DNA from: Leucobacter sp. Ag1
GTDB taxonomy: Bacteria > Actinomycetota > Actinomycetes > Actinomycetales > Microbacteriaceae
Length of the DNA: 33,533 bases
NCBI RefSeq assembly: GCF_000980875.1
Contig: NZ_LAYO01000072.1
Location: 1 to 33,533 of the forward strand
Direction of reading: 5' to 3'
Shown here piece by piece: positions 1-8,547 of this stretch; position 1 is the stretch's first letter, and every line of letters starts with the position of its first letter. Below the pieces are notes generated by a model. It did no database searches. It was not told the origin of the DNA and saw nothing but the letters and a program-made list of their open reading frames with translations. The translations under genes and the position numbers were made by a program.

Positions 1-1188
1 ACCCTCCTTCGGGCCCGTAATCACGAGCTCCGCGATGGGGGCTGCGACATCAACGGTGAAGGAGTGATCGACCTTCTGCCCGTGCTCATCCGTCACGGTG
101 ATCTCAACCAGGCCGTTGGGCTGCGCGGGGAGCGTGATCGACCACTCGCCCTTTGCGTTCGCGGTCGTCGTGCCGATGACCTTGCCATCCTTATCGGTGA
201 TGGTGATGTCAGCCTTCGGCTCGGAGGTGCCCGTCACGACCGGCTTGTCCGTAGTGACCGTGGAACCGGCGGTCGGGCCGGACACGGCCAGCTGATCGAC
301 CACGTTGACCGTGATCGTCGCGGTCGCCTCAGACGTCTCGCCGCCGTCCTTCGGGGTCTGTACCGCGGTCAGCTGATTCGGGCCCTTCGCCAGGTCACTG
401 GTCGGAGTGAGGGACCAGGTGCCATCCTCGGCGACCGTGGTCGTGCCGAGCGACGTGCCGTCCTTGTCCTTGACCTCGACCTGCGCACCAGGCTGACCCG
501 TACCGGACAAGGCAGAATTCATTGAGGACACGACCGCGTCTTCAAAGGCTACTTTTGTGACAAGACCTTCGAGCCCGGGGATCAAAAGAGGTTGGAAAGC
601 GTGCGGCATCCCAACATGGCTTCCAATAAATAGCGGTTCGTGTTCGCCGCCAATGGACCCGAGGTATCGCCCGTCCGCCTTTCCTCCAACAACTTTCAGT
701 CCAATTTCACCTGCCTCATTCTGCGTGAGCGCAAAGTGCGCGCAATTTCCTGGTCTTTGTTGGCCGAATCCGACGGTGGTATACAGGTTCTGAAGAGAGC
801 CCGCGCTGTAGGGCGGCGTTTGGTCGGCAATGCATGTGAATGTTCCATCACTCTTCTTGATGATATCAATTGGTCCAGTTGTGCCCGGAGCGGGTATTTC
901 AAATTCAATGTTCCGGATCCTCCCGGCGGAAGTTGGCGCAGTGGAAGGGACTAAGACATATCTGGTTTCTTTTCCAACGGTAAAATAACTAACATCCCAA
1001 GCCCCGATCCACCAGTCATCAGGTCTCGGAGAAGGGTTTGCGTATGCCAGAGTAGTTCTAATTCGATCGCCCTGGTTTTCTGCTTTCGGGGAGGCAAATG
1101 CCGTACTCTCCGCATGTGCTATGCCTCCACTTAGCGCGAGGGTGCCAATAATTCCAAATGCGCTTATGCGTCCGATCTTGTTCTTCAT
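1..1188 (-). CDS. Secreted Ig-like repeat surface protein, N-terminal part (cut by window edge)
   Basis: The gene reads leftward from an ATG at 1188 and stays open for 396 codons to the window edge, so the C-terminus is missing. Residues 1-26 look like a Sec signal peptide: basic start MKNKIGR, a hydrophobic core, and cleavage after AHA. Residues about 27-215 are a unique domain I do not recognise, with two Trp (DDWWIG) and a few Cys. From about residue 220 there are two successive Ig-like domains (about 222-295 and 296-390), each carrying a KDGxxxGTTT strand pair and a GxWS(L/I)T motif, as in bacterial Ig-like (Big family) stalks of adhesins. A purine-rich ribosome site, GGAGGG (1200-1205, minus strand), lies 11 nt upstream. 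The unique domain is about 45-50% GC, while the Ig repeats match the high-GC host. A cell-wall-anchored adhesin or matrix protein is inferred; the anchor would lie outside the window. Confidence 0.8.
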   Translation of the reverse strand, partial: MKNKIGRISAFGIIGTLALSGGIAHAESTAFASPKAENQGDRIRTTLAYANPSPRPDDWWIGAWDVSYFTVGKETRYVLVPSTAPTSAGRIRNIEFEIPAPGTTGPIDIIKKSDGTFTCIADQTPPYSAGSLQNLYTTVGFGQQRPGNCAHFALTQNEAGEIGLKVVGGKADGRYLGSIGGEHEPLFIGSHVGMPHAFQPLLIPGLEGLVTKVAFEDAVVSSMNSALSGTGQPGAQVEVKDKDGTSLGTTTVAEDGTWSLTPTSDLAKGPNQLTAVQTPKDGGETSEATATITVNVVDQLAVSGPTAGSTVTTDKPVVTGTSEPKADITITDKDGKVIGTTTANAKGEWSITLPAQPNGLVEITVTDEHGQKVDHSFTVDVAAPIAELVITGPKEG

Positions 1189-1279
1189 GAGTGGTGTTTC
1201 CCTCCGCCGCCCTCCGCGCCGTCATGCGAGAGGGTGGGCAAGCTTCCAGTCGGATCCGTGCGATGCGACTGCGAAGACT

Positions 1280-1291
1280 CTAACATGTTAG
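1280..1291. promoter_or_regulatory. 12-bp palindrome, operator-like
   Basis: CTAACATGTTAG is a perfect inverted repeat about 90 bp upstream of the surface-protein start. On the minus strand it is preceded by another CTAAC and runs into TAGAGT, which fits a TANNNT -10 element. It may be an operator overlapping the promoter. This is inference from position and symmetry only. Confidence 0.3.
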
Positions 1292-1396
1292 GGGTTAGCA
1301 GCGGTAGGGGGTGATTGCTGGGAAGAGGCTGGGTTTCGACTCGCTGTGCTCGCTCAACCGGCGGGAGAGGGGCGTCGTTTCGGTGGTGGGAGGGGA

Positions 1397-1430
1397 GATC
1401 CTGCGACTCGCAAGCTCGCGCAGGATGACG
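1397..1430. repeat. Interspersed hairpin repeat, full copy A
   Basis: The ends GATCCTGCG and CGCAGGAT form the arms of a hairpin around an ACTCGCAAGCTCG core. The same unit occurs at 1491-1523 and, inverted, at the end of the array at 19973-20111. It resembles a REP-type extragenic palindrome. Confidence 0.7.
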
Positions 1431-1439
1431 GAGGTGGAG

Positions 1440-1460
1440 CAAGCTCGCGCAGGATGACGG
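1440..1460. repeat. Interspersed hairpin repeat, half copy
   Basis: Only the right part of the unit is present (CAAGCTCGCGCAGGATGACG). Similar half copies make up the tandem array at 19973-20111. Confidence 0.6.
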
Positions 1461-1490
1461 GTGAGGGGCTCGCTCAATCAGTGGGCGGAG

Positions 1491-1523
1491 GATCCTGCGA
1501 CTCGCAAGCTCGCGCAGGATGAC
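1491..1523. repeat. Interspersed hairpin repeat, full copy B
   Basis: This is the same unit and orientation as copy A at 1397. The first 31 bases are identical, and the trailing GACA replaces GACG. Confidence 0.7.
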
Positions 1524-1532
1524 AGGGAAGGG

Positions 1533-1630
1533 GAGCCACCGCAGGTGACCGCAGAAGAGAGGTGGTGCGCCGCCGCAGGCGACCGCAGAAGAGAGGTGGT
1601 GCGCCGCCGCAGGCGACCGCAGAAGAGGGG
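1533..1630. repeat. 34-bp tandem repeat, three copies
   Basis: The core GACCGCAGAAGAG recurs at 1547, 1581 and 1615, an exact 34-bp period. Copies 2 and 3 are nearly identical (GTGCGCCGCCGCAGGC precedes each core) and copy 1 is diverged. No protein-coding role is seen. Confidence 0.75.
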
Positions 1631-1670
1631 AACCGTCCCAGGGATCCTTGTGGGCGAAACGGTCGCGCGA

Positions 1671-1679
1671 TGCTAGCCT
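1671..1679 (+). promoter_or_regulatory. Candidate extended -10 promoter of pnp
   Basis: TGCTAGCCT matches an extended -10 (TGN-TANNNT). The hexamer TAGCCT is the same one seen before dapA and dapB. No good -35 is visible at 17-18 bp. Transcription from here would give pnp a leader of about 200 nt. Confidence 0.4.
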
Positions 1680-1858
1680 GGGGGAGTAGACGTCTGTCTG
1701 CATCAACGATGAATCGAGCACGTCGGCTGCGTGCTGGTCTTCGGTGGTGGATCCCTCAGCTCGGCCCCGACCCGCTCGGGGCGACGAAACCGCAGGGTGG
1801 TCTTCGACTGTCGATCAGCGCCTCGTCCACATGAATCCGCGTTCGAGGCAGCTCGCCG

Positions 1859-1880
1859 CGTGCTCAAAGCACGTAAGGAG
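1859..1880 (+). promoter_or_regulatory. pnp leader hairpin abutting the ribosome-binding site
   Basis: CGTGCT (1859-1864) pairs with AGCACG (1868-1873) over a CAA loop. The strong ribosome site AAGGAG follows at 1875-1880, 5 nt before the GTG start of pnp. The hairpin edge sits 1 nt from the ribosome site, so it could modulate translation. pnp leaders are known autoregulatory targets (RNase III plus PNPase) in other bacteria; that role here is inference. Confidence 0.45.
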
Positions 1881-1885
1881 AACCC

Positions 1886-4159
1886 GTGGAGGGTCCTGAA
1901 ATCAAGTTCGCCGAGGCTGTGCTCGACAACGGCAAGTTCGGCAAGCGCACCATCCGTTTCGAGGCCGGCCGCCTCGCACAGCAGGCGCAGGGCGCGGTCG
2001 CCGCGTACCTCGACGAGGAGACGATGCTCCTCTCGGCCACCAGCGCCTCCAAGCAGCCGAAGGACCACTTCGACTTCTTCCCGCTGGCCGTCGACGTCGA
2101 AGAGCGTTCGTACGCCGCCGGCAAGATCCCCGGCTCGTTCTTCCGACGCGAGGGCCGCCCCTCGACCGAGGCAATCCTCGTCTGCCGCCTGATCGACCGC
2201 CCCCTGCGCCCGTCGTTCGTCGACGGTCTCCGCAACGAGGTCCAGATCGTCATCACCGTCCTCTCGATCGCACCGGGCGAGTTCTACGACGCCCTCGCGA
2301 TCAACGCGGCATCGGCATCGACCCAGATCTCGGGCCTGCCCTTCTCGGGTCCCATCGCCGGCGTGCGCCTCGCGCTCATCGGCGACCAGTGGGTCGCGTT
2401 CCCCAACGTCGAGCAGCTGAAGGACGCCGTCTTCGACCTCACCGTCGCCGGCCGCGTCGTCACCAAGGCCGACGGAACCGAGGACGTCGCCATCATGATG
2501 GTCGAGGCCGAGGCCACCGAGGGGTCCTGGAACCTGATCAAGGCCGGCGCGACCAAGCCCGACGAGGCCGTCGTCGCCCAGGGCCTCGAGGCCGCCAAGC
2601 CCTTCCTCTCGCAGCTCGTCAAGGCGCAGGAGCAGCTCGCAGCCCAGTCGGCGAAGGAGGTGCAGGAGTACCCCGTGTTCCTGCCCTACACCGACGAGGC
2701 CTACGCCGCCGTCGCCGCCCTCGCCGAGACCGAGCTCGCCGGCATCTACCAGATCGCCGACAAGCAGGAGCGTCAGGACGCCGACGACGCGCTCAAGGCG
2801 CGCGTCAAGGAGGCCATCGCGGCCAAGGTCGAGGCCGGCGAACTGCCCGCCGAGGTCGAGGGTCAGGTCTCCGCCGCCTACAAGTCGGTCACCAAGAAGA
2901 TCGTGCGCGGCCGCATCCTCTCCGAGGGCGCCCGCATCGATGGCCGCGGCCCCCGCGACATCCGCGATCTCGACGCCGAGGTGCAGGTCATTCCCCGCGT
3001 CCACGGCTCGGCGATCTTCCAGCGCGGCGAGACCCAGATCATGGGCGTCACCACGCTGAACATGCTCAAGATGGAGCAGCAGATCGACTCGCTGTCGCCC
3101 GTCACCAGCAAGCGCTACCTGCACCACTACAACTTCCCGCCCTACTCGACCGGTGAGACCGGCCGCGTGGGTTCGCCGAAGCGTCGCGAGATCGGGCACG
3201 GCTTCCTCGCCGAGCGCGCACTCGTGCCGGTGCTGCCCGCCCGTGACGAGTTCCCCTACGCCATCCGCCAGGTCTCCGAGGCGCTCGGCTCCAACGGCTC
3301 CACCTCGATGGGCTCCGTCTGCGCCTCCACGCTGTCGCTGCTCAACGCCGGTGTGCCGCTGCGCGCGCGCGTCGCAGGCATCGCAATGGGCCTCGTCTCC
3401 GACGAGGTCGACGGCGAGACCCGCTACGCGACCCTCACCGACATCCTCGGTGCGGAGGACGCGCTCGGCGACATGGACTTCAAGGTCGCAGGCACCTCGG
3501 AGTTCGTCACCGCACTGCAGCTCGACACCAAGCTCGACGGCATCCCTTCCGATGTCCTCGCCGGCGCGCTGTCGCAGGCGAAGGAGGCTCGCACCACGAT
3601 CCTCAACGTGCTGAACCAGGCGATCGACGCCCCCGACGAGATGGCGCCCACCGCGCCCCGCGTCATCACGGTCAACATCCCCGTCGACAAGATCGGCGAG
3701 CTGATCGGCCCCAAGGGCAAGACGATCAACGGCATCCAGGACGAGACCGGCGCCGACATCTCCATCGACGACGACGGCACCGTCTACATCGGCGCCGTCG
3801 ACGGCCCGTCGGCCGAGGCCGCCCGCGCTCAGGTCAACGCCATCGCCAACCCGCAGAACCCCGAGGTCGGCGAGCAGTACCTCGGCACCGTCGTGAAGAA
3901 CGCCACCTTCGGCGCCTTCGTGTCGCTGCTCCCCGGCAAGGACGGCCTGCTGCACATCTCCGAGGTGCGCAAGCTCGTCGGCGGCAAGCGCATCGAGTCC
4001 GTCGACGAAGTGCTCTCCATTGGGCAGAAGATCCTCGTCCAGATCACCAAGGTCGACGATCGCGGCAAGCTGTCGCTCGCCCCGGTGCTCGAAGAGGACG
4101 CTGCCGAGGGCGAAGCCCCCGCAGCCGACGCCGCGACCGAAGAGGCCGCAGCCGAGTAA
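1886..4159 (+). CDS. pnp: Polynucleotide phosphorylase (PNPase)
   Basis: PNPase degrades RNA 3'-5' using phosphate to release nucleoside diphosphates and can also add tails. The 757-residue product has the full architecture: a first RNase PH domain (about residues 10-145, with [10 protein letters not shown]), an all-helical linker, a second RNase PH domain (about 335-540, containing [11 protein letters not shown]), a KH domain (about 590-650, with [15 protein letters not shown]) and an S1 domain (about 662-735, [15 protein letters not shown]). An acidic Ala/Glu tail follows. The GTG start at 1886 is fixed by AAGGAG 5 nt upstream and by the family N-terminus. In actinobacteria this enzyme was also described as guanosine pentaphosphate synthetase. 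The gene stands alone, ended by a strong terminator at 4194-4220. rpsO, its usual upstream partner, is not next to it. Confidence 0.97.
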   Translation: MEGPEIKFAEAVLDNGKFGKRTIRFEAGRLAQQAQGAVAAYLDEETMLLSATSASKQPKDHFDFFPLAVDVEERSYAAGKIPGSFFRREGRPSTEAILVCRLIDRPLRPSFVDGLRNEVQIVITVLSIAPGEFYDALAINAASASTQISGLPFSGPIAGVRLALIGDQWVAFPNVEQLKDAVFDLTVAGRVVTKADGTEDVAIMMVEAEATEGSWNLIKAGATKPDEAVVAQGLEAAKPFLSQLVKAQEQLAAQSAKEVQEYPVFLPYTDEAYAAVAALAETELAGIYQIADKQERQDADDALKARVKEAIAAKVEAGELPAEVEGQVSAAYKSVTKKIVRGRILSEGARIDGRGPRDIRDLDAEVQVIPRVHGSAIFQRGETQIMGVTTLNMLKMEQQIDSLSPVTSKRYLHHYNFPPYSTGETGRVGSPKRREIGHGFLAERALVPVLPARDEFPYAIRQVSEALGSNGSTSMGSVCASTLSLLNAGVPLRARVAGIAMGLVSDEVDGETRYATLTDILGAEDALGDMDFKVAGTSEFVTALQLDTKLDGIPSDVLAGALSQAKEARTTILNVLNQAIDAPDEMAPTAPRVITVNIPVDKIGELIGPKGKTINGIQDETGADISIDDDGTVYIGAVDGPSAEAARAQVNAIANPQNPEVGEQYLGTVVKNATFGAFVSLLPGKDGLLHISEVRKLVGGKRIESVDEVLSIGQKILVQITKVDDRGKLSLAPVLEEDAAEGEAPAADAATEEAAAE

Positions 4160-4167
4160 CCCCGAGA

Positions 4168-4185
4168 GCCGGATCCTGATCCGGC
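4168..4185 (+). terminator. Small hairpin after pnp
   Basis: GCCGGATC (4168-4175) and GATCCGGC (4178-4185) form an 8-bp stem just past the pnp stop codon. It may protect the mRNA 3' end or assist the terminator that follows. Confidence 0.45.
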
Positions 4186-4193
4186 CCTGACCG

Positions 4194-4220
4194 AGCCCCG
4201 GGCGCACCGCGCCCGGGGCT
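4194..4220 (+). terminator. Terminator of pnp
   Basis: A perfect 12-bp stem (4194-4205 with 4209-4220) over a 3-nt ACC loop is followed by TCGTCGT. Its stability and position 35 nt after the stop codon argue for intrinsic termination despite the weak U-tract, which is common in high-GC actinobacteria. Confidence 0.8.
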
Positions 4221-4265
4221 TCGTCGTCCCCGCACCAGACGTCCGCACCCCGCCCCGCGACCTGG

Positions 4266-4271
4266 CATAGT
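4266..4271 (+). promoter_or_regulatory. -10-like element CATAGT, probable leaderless start
   Basis: CATAGT lies 7 nt before the GTG at 4279. Transcription would begin at or next to the start codon, and no ribosome-binding site is seen. Confidence 0.5.
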
Positions 4272-4278
4272 CGAACCC

Positions 4279-5058
4279 GTGACCGACGCGCCCTTCCCGC
4301 TGCCCGCACTCCACCCCGTGCTCGAAGCAGTCCGACGCGACGCCGCAACCGGCCGCCTCGCCCACTGGGGCGCCTCCACCCTCATCGACGAACACACCGG
4401 CGTCCCCTCCATCGACGCCGAACTGTTCGAAACCCTGCACCGGGCCGCCGGCCTCGACGCCGCATTCCCCAACGGCCACGCCGGCCTCCTGCACGTCTAC
4501 GGCTACTGGTACTCCACCGTGCCCACCCCCTACGGCTACAAACGCGACCGCTGGCACGACGGCACCCTCGCCCGCGCCTACGGCCTCCCCGCCGACGCCT
4601 TCCACCTCGACGCGCCCCAGGCCGGCCCGCCGGGATCCGGTAGGCCCGGATCCGGTGCGCCGAGCTCCGGTGCACCGGGATCCGATCTGGAGCCCACGCT
4701 GCTCGCGCGCGTCACCGGAGCTGCGCTCCCCGTGCTGCGCCGCCCGCCCGCAGGATCCCTCGTCGCCGACGCGGTGGTCGACGGCCGGCTCAGCCGCGTC
4801 GTGCTGCAGCATGGCCCGGGTGCGGAGACGCCCGCGCTCGTCTACGGGATCGAGCCGAGCGGATCCGACGCCGGCGCCGCCACCGGCACCGGCGGAATAG
4901 GAACCGGAACCGGATCCGCCGCGCCGCCCGGATCCGCGCCCGCGTCGGACCGCCTCGTGCTGCTCACCACGTTCCCGTTCTCGGGCGATCCGGCCCCGCT
5001 GCTCGAGGAGTTCGTGCGCGAACCGGTGCTCCGTTGGAATGCGGTCAGTCACTCGTAA
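4279..5058 (+). CDS. Hypothetical protein, function not recognised
   Basis: This 259-residue soluble protein has no signal peptide or membrane segment. Residues 1-105 are compact and aromatic-rich (YGYWYSTVPTPYGYKRDRWHDG), and look like a conserved fold. Two low-complexity Gly/Ser/Pro/Ala linkers (about 115-135 and 193-220) are built from repeated GGATCC-containing codons and separate the remaining segments. The GTG start is chosen because a -10-like CATAGT sits 7 nt upstream and none of the leader makes sense as coding sequence. It stands alone between the pnp terminator and the phn-type operon. I do not assign a function. Confidence 0.75.
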   Translation: MTDAPFPLPALHPVLEAVRRDAATGRLAHWGASTLIDEHTGVPSIDAELFETLHRAAGLDAAFPNGHAGLLHVYGYWYSTVPTPYGYKRDRWHDGTLARAYGLPADAFHLDAPQAGPPGSGRPGSGAPSSGAPGSDLEPTLLARVTGAALPVLRRPPAGSLVADAVVDGRLSRVVLQHGPGAETPALVYGIEPSGSDAGAATGTGGIGTGTGSAAPPGSAPASDRLVLLTTFPFSGDPAPLLEEFVREPVLRWNAVSHS

Positions 5059-5064
5059 CGGACT

Positions 5065-5079
5065 GTTCACCCGTTCATC
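5065..5079 (+). promoter_or_regulatory. GTTCACC/GTTCATC direct repeat upstream of the phn-type operon
   Basis: GTTCACC (5065-5071) and GTTCATC (5073-5079) resemble actinobacterial PHO-box half-sites (GTTCACC). They are spaced 8 bp rather than the 11 bp usual for PhoP. They lie 24 bp before a TAGTTT (5103-5108) that could be the -10. Phosphate control is possible but weakly supported. Confidence 0.3.
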
Positions 5080-5141
5080 GACATCCCGTCCATTTGTGCT
5101 CGTAGTTTTGGATCAAACGTCCAGAACGGGGAAGAGAGCAC

Positions 5142-5852
5142 ATGCGACCGAGCATCGTCTTCGACTTCGACGGCACGCTCGCCGTCGGCCACGGGCCCGT
5201 CCGCGCCTACGCGCGGATCGCCGCGGAATCCGCGGCCGAGGGGTACGCCGAGCGCGTCGAGGCTGAACTCGCCCGCTACGACGCGGGGGAGAGCGCCTAC
5301 CGCGACGGCTACGACATCGTCGGATCCCTCGCCGCCGACGACGGCGTCGCCCCGGAGGTGCTCGAGGCCGCCTACCAGCGCAGCCGCGACGCGCTCGGCA
5401 CGCCGCTCGCCCCGGTCGAGGCCGCCGACGGGCTCGACGCGCTGCTGACCGGGCTCGGGCGGCACGCCCGCCTCGTGCTCGCGACCAACGCGCCCGAGAC
5501 CGGGATCGACCGCGTGCTCCGCTCCTGGGGCGTGCGCGACCGCTTCGACGAGCTCTGCTTCACGGTCGGCAAGCCCGCGGGCCTCACCGCGCTCGTCGCG
5601 CGCCTCCTCGAAGACGGCCCCGTGCTCGCGATCGGAGACATCGCCGAGTTCGACCTGGTGCCCGCGCTCGCGCTCGGCGCCGACACCGCCCTGGTCGGCG
5701 CCACCGCCGCGGGCGCGCAGCACGCACAGCTTCCGGTGACGATGCGCGGGTGCTCGCTCGCCGCGCTCCGCACCGAGATCGAAACCTGGGCCGCGACCGC
5801 GGCATCCAGCAGCCCCGCGCCGCTCGGCACGGGAACCGGCACCGAAAGGTAA
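5142..5852 (+). CDS. HAD-superfamily phosphatase
   Basis: This 236-residue protein has all four HAD motifs: DFDGT (nucleophile D8, acid D10), the Thr of LATN (T115), K144 in VGKPAGL, and GDIAEFD (D166, D171). Residues about 15-95 form a helical cap, the size of C1-cap phosphoglycolate phosphatase or phosphonatase-like enzymes. Such enzymes cleave phosphate from small molecules in the cytosol. The ATG start has a purine-rich site (GGGGAAGAGAG) just upstream. It is first in a tight operon with phnD-phnC-phnE-phnE-rpiR, which suggests it dephosphorylates the imported compound. I see no Lys in the cap diagnostic enough to call phosphonoacetaldehyde hydrolase. The C-terminal about 20 residues are low complexity. 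Confidence 0.85.
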   Translation: MRPSIVFDFDGTLAVGHGPVRAYARIAAESAAEGYAERVEAELARYDAGESAYRDGYDIVGSLAADDGVAPEVLEAAYQRSRDALGTPLAPVEAADGLDALLTGLGRHARLVLATNAPETGIDRVLRSWGVRDRFDELCFTVGKPAGLTALVARLLEDGPVLAIGDIAEFDLVPALALGADTALVGATAAGAQHAQLPVTMRGCSLAALRTEIETWAATAASSSPAPLGTGTGTER

Positions 5853-5861
5853 CCCCCACTC

Positions 5862-6875
5862 ATGCGCAAATCCGTTATCGCCGCAGGCGCACTCGCCGTC
5901 CTCGCGCTCGGACTCGCGGGCTGCAGCGCCGCCGACTCCGGGGCCTCCGCGGCCGGCGGCACGAAGGACTGGCCGAAGTCGATCACCATCTCGCTCGTGC
6001 CCTCGGTCGAGGGCGAGGACCTCGCCGAGGCGCTCGACCCGCTGACCAAGTACCTGTCGAAGGACCTCGGCATCGAGGTGAAGGGCGTCGTCGCGAGCGA
6101 CTACGCCGCCACCGTCGAGGCGCTCGGATCCGACCAGGCCCAGGTGGTCATCACCGACGCCGGATCCCTGTTCAACGCGACCGAGCAGCACGGCGCCAAG
6201 CTGATCCTGCGCGACGTCCGCTTCGGCGCGACCTCGTACGCGGGAGTCGCCTACACGAACAACCCCGGCAAGTACTGCGCCGACAAGCCCGTCACGGTGA
6301 AGTACGCAGCCAGCGGCATCGACCTCTCGTACTGCAACGGCATCGAGAAGGCCGGCGCGGACGCGGCGGGCAAGGGACCGGCCGGGATCGACGCGCTGAA
6401 GAAGATCACCCCGGGCACCAAGGTGGCCCTGCAGGCCGCCACCTCGCCCGCCGGCTACCAGTACCCGGTCGTCGCCATGCGTGACGCCGGCATCGACACC
6501 GACACCGGGATCACCCAGGTGCCGGTCGAGGGCAACAACAACGCGGTGCTCTCGGTCTACAAGGGCGACGCCGAGGTCAGCTTCGGCTACTGGGACGCGC
6601 GCACGACCGTGACCAAGGAGGCGCCCGACGTCGCCGACAAGGTCGTGGCCTTCGCCTACACCGAGATGATCCCGAACGGCGGCGTCGCGGTCTCGAACAC
6701 ACTGCCCGACGACCTCGTCGAGAAGCTGACGAAGGCGATGGACGGCTACGCCGACTCGTCGAAGGAGGCGAAGGACGTGATGTTCAAGCTCGTCGGCCTC
6801 TCCGACTGGACCGCCGACACCGCACCCGAGCAGATCGCCCGCTACGGCGAAGTGCTCAAGCAGTTCTCCAAGTAA
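5862..6875 (+). CDS. phnD: PhnD-like substrate-binding lipoprotein of a phosphonate-type ABC transporter
   Basis: This extracytoplasmic binding protein captures phosphonate, phosphite or a related organophosphate for the importer encoded downstream. It has 337 residues. The N-terminus has a lipoprotein signal with lipobox LAGC, giving a lipidated Cys21. The mature part shows the PhnD fold, with [30 protein letters not shown] at the front (shown here only as a landmark) and [10 protein letters not shown], typical of the hinge region. A segment about 135-175 carries two Cys (139 and 158) that could form a disulphide outside the cell. The ATG is 9 nt after the HAD stop; AAAGG overlaps that stop. 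The ligand cannot be read from sequence. The gene symbol is by family only. Confidence 0.88.
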   Translation: MRKSVIAAGALAVLALGLAGCSAADSGASAAGGTKDWPKSITISLVPSVEGEDLAEALDPLTKYLSKDLGIEVKGVVASDYAATVEALGSDQAQVVITDAGSLFNATEQHGAKLILRDVRFGATSYAGVAYTNNPGKYCADKPVTVKYAASGIDLSYCNGIEKAGADAAGKGPAGIDALKKITPGTKVALQAATSPAGYQYPVVAMRDAGIDTDTGITQVPVEGNNNAVLSVYKGDAEVSFGYWDARTTVTKEAPDVADKVVAFAYTEMIPNGGVAVSNTLPDDLVEKLTKAMDGYADSSKEAKDVMFKLVGLSDWTADTAPEQIARYGEVLKQFSK

Positions 6876-6901
6876 CCGCGCAGCGACAGGTTCATTCTTC
6901 A

Positions 6902-7738
6902 ATGCCCAGCACCACCGAAGCGCGCCACGGGGCGGGGGCCGGCCACGCGTCGGCCGCCGCATCGTGGCGCATCGCCCTCGACCGCGTCTCGGTCACCTAC
7001 CCGAACGGCACCCGCGCGCTGCAGGACGTCTCGCTCGCGATCGAGCCGGGCGAGATGGTCTCCATCGTCGGCCTCTCGGGATCCGGCAAGTCGACGCTGA
7101 TCCGCACCATCAACGGCCTCGTCGGCGCCACTTCCGGCACGGTCGCGGTCGGCCCGCACCGGGTCTCCGAGCTGCGGGGCCGCGGCCTCCGCGAGGCCCG
7201 CGGGCACATCGGCATGATCTTCCAGGCGTTCAACCTCGCCGAGCGCACGAGCGTCTACCGCAACGCGCTCGTCGGCCGCTTCGCGCACTCGCCCGCGTAC
7301 CGCACCCTGCTCGGGATCCCGAGCGCGACCGATCGCGAGATCGTGCTGCGGGCCCTCGACTCGGTCGGCATGCTCGACAAGGTCTGGGCACGCGGCGGCG
7401 CGCTCTCGGGCGGGCAGAAGCAGCGCGTGGCCATCGCCCGCGCGCTCGCGCAGGAGCCCAGCGTGATGCTCGCCGACGAACCCGTCGCGAGCCTCGACCC
7501 GCCCACCGCGCACGCCGTGATGGCCGACCTGCGGCGCATCAACGCCGAGCGTGGGCTCACCGTGCTCGTCAACATCCACCTCATGGATCTCGCGCGGCAG
7601 TACACCGACCGCATGATCGGGCTGCGCGACGGGCGGATCGTCTACGACGGCCCCGCCGCCGACGCGAGCGACGCCGACTTCGAGCAGATCTACGGCCGGC
7701 CCATTCAGCCGCGCGACCGCCTGGGGTCGGGGGCGTGA
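6902..7738 (+). CDS. phnC: PhnC-like ATPase of the phosphonate-type ABC transporter
   Basis: This 278-residue nucleotide-binding subunit powers import. Visible motifs are Walker [10 protein letters not shown] (57-65), the Q-loop near IFQAFNL, signature [15 protein letters not shown] and Walker [14 protein letters not shown]. The segment [25 protein letters not shown] matches the PhnC H-loop region, where family members typically read VNLHQVDLA. The start at ATG 6902 leaves a 20-residue Ala/Gly-rich extension before the conserved core; an alternative internal start is possible because no strong ribosome site precedes 6902. The gene overlaps the next by GTGA (4 nt), so they are translationally coupled. 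Confidence 0.92.
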   Translation: MPSTTEARHGAGAGHASAAASWRIALDRVSVTYPNGTRALQDVSLAIEPGEMVSIVGLSGSGKSTLIRTINGLVGATSGTVAVGPHRVSELRGRGLREARGHIGMIFQAFNLAERTSVYRNALVGRFAHSPAYRTLLGIPSATDREIVLRALDSVGMLDKVWARGGALSGGQKQRVAIARALAQEPSVMLADEPVASLDPPTAHAVMADLRRINAERGLTVLVNIHLMDLARQYTDRMIGLRDGRIVYDGPAADASDADFEQIYGRPIQPRDRLGSGA

Positions 7739-8547
7739 GCGCGGGGACCGGGGCGGCCCTCGAACTGCCGCCGAAGCCGCGCAGCACCCTGCGCACCGCG
7801 CTCGTGATCGCGGCGGTCGTCGCGTTCACCGTCGCGACGTGCCTGCCCGCCATCGGCGGGATCGACCTCGACTTCGCATCGATCGCGCGGCACTGGCGCA
7901 ACGGCCTGACGAAGCTCGCCCAGCTCGCCCAGCCGAACCTCGCGTTCCTGCCGCGCACCTGGGCGCCCATGCTCGAGACGCTGCAGATGGCGCTCGTCGG
8001 CGCCGTGCTCTCGGCGCTGTGCTCGGTGCCGATCACGCTGTGGGCCGCGGCCCCGACCAACCCCCGCGGGATCACGCGGCGCGTGGTGCGCACCCTCGTG
8101 AACGTGATCCGCGCCGTGCCCGACCTCGTCTACGCGACCGTGCTCGTCGCGATGGTCGGCGTCGGCGCGCTGCCGGGCGTGCTCACCCTGTTCCTCTTCA
8201 ACCTCGGGATCGTGGTCAAGCTCGTCTCGGAGGCGATCGACGCCGCCGACCACGGCTACATGGAGGCCGGCCGCGCCGCGGGCGGCACCCAGTTCCAGAT
8301 CAATCGGGCGACCGCGCTGCCGCAGGTGCTGCCGCTGTTCGCGAACCAGTGGCTGTACGCGCTCGAACTGAACGTGCGGGTGTCGGCGATCCTCGGCATC
8401 GTGGGCGCGGGCGGCATCGGCCGCCTGCTCGACGAGCGCCGCGGCTTCTACGCCTACTCCGACGTCTCGGTGATCATCCTCGAGATCCTGGTCGTGGTCA
8501 TCGCGATCGAGATCGTCTCCAATCTGCTGCGCAGGAGGCTCGTATGA
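7735..8547 (+). CDS. phnE: PhnE-like permease 1
   Basis: This 270-residue inner-membrane permease of the ABC importer begins at GTG inside the phnC stop (GTGA overlap). There is one N-terminal membrane helix (about 22-45), then the binding-protein-dependent transport domain. The EAA loop reads [21 protein letters not shown], matching the PhnE consensus EAxxAxGxxxxQxxxxxxLPQ. Near the end is [14 protein letters not shown], typical of PhnE. It pairs with the second permease to make the channel. Confidence 0.9.
   Translation: MSAGTGAALELPPKPRSTLRTALVIAAVVAFTVATCLPAIGGIDLDFASIARHWRNGLTKLAQLAQPNLAFLPRTWAPMLETLQMALVGAVLSALCSVPITLWAAAPTNPRGITRRVVRTLVNVIRAVPDLVYATVLVAMVGVGALPGVLTLFLFNLGIVVKLVSEAIDAADHGYMEAGRAAGGTQFQINRATALPQVLPLFANQWLYALELNVRVSAILGIVGAGGIGRLLDERRGFYAYSDVSVIILEILVVVIAIEIVSNLLRRRLV

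Larger units (their letters stand above)
1189..1885. other. Divergent intergenic region between surface protein and pnp
   Basis: This 697-bp stretch holds no convincing gene. It carries the start region of the minus-strand surface gene, a 12-bp perfect palindrome (1280-1291), three copies of an interspersed hairpin repeat (1397-1523), a three-copy 34-bp tandem repeat (1533-1630), and the probable pnp promoter and leader (from about 1671). In many actinobacteria rpsO sits directly upstream of pnp. It is absent here, so this region and the surface gene probably interrupt that pairing. Confidence 0.6.

Noticed and set aside
1703..4348. An 881-codon open frame on the minus strand across pnp
   Set aside because: It is antisense to a clear pnp, has the Asp/Val/Gly/Leu/Arg-rich composition of shadow frames in high-GC DNA, and shows no domain. 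The same applies to the minus-strand frames at 5067-6962, 12579-14648, 15757-17826 and 23374-27159.
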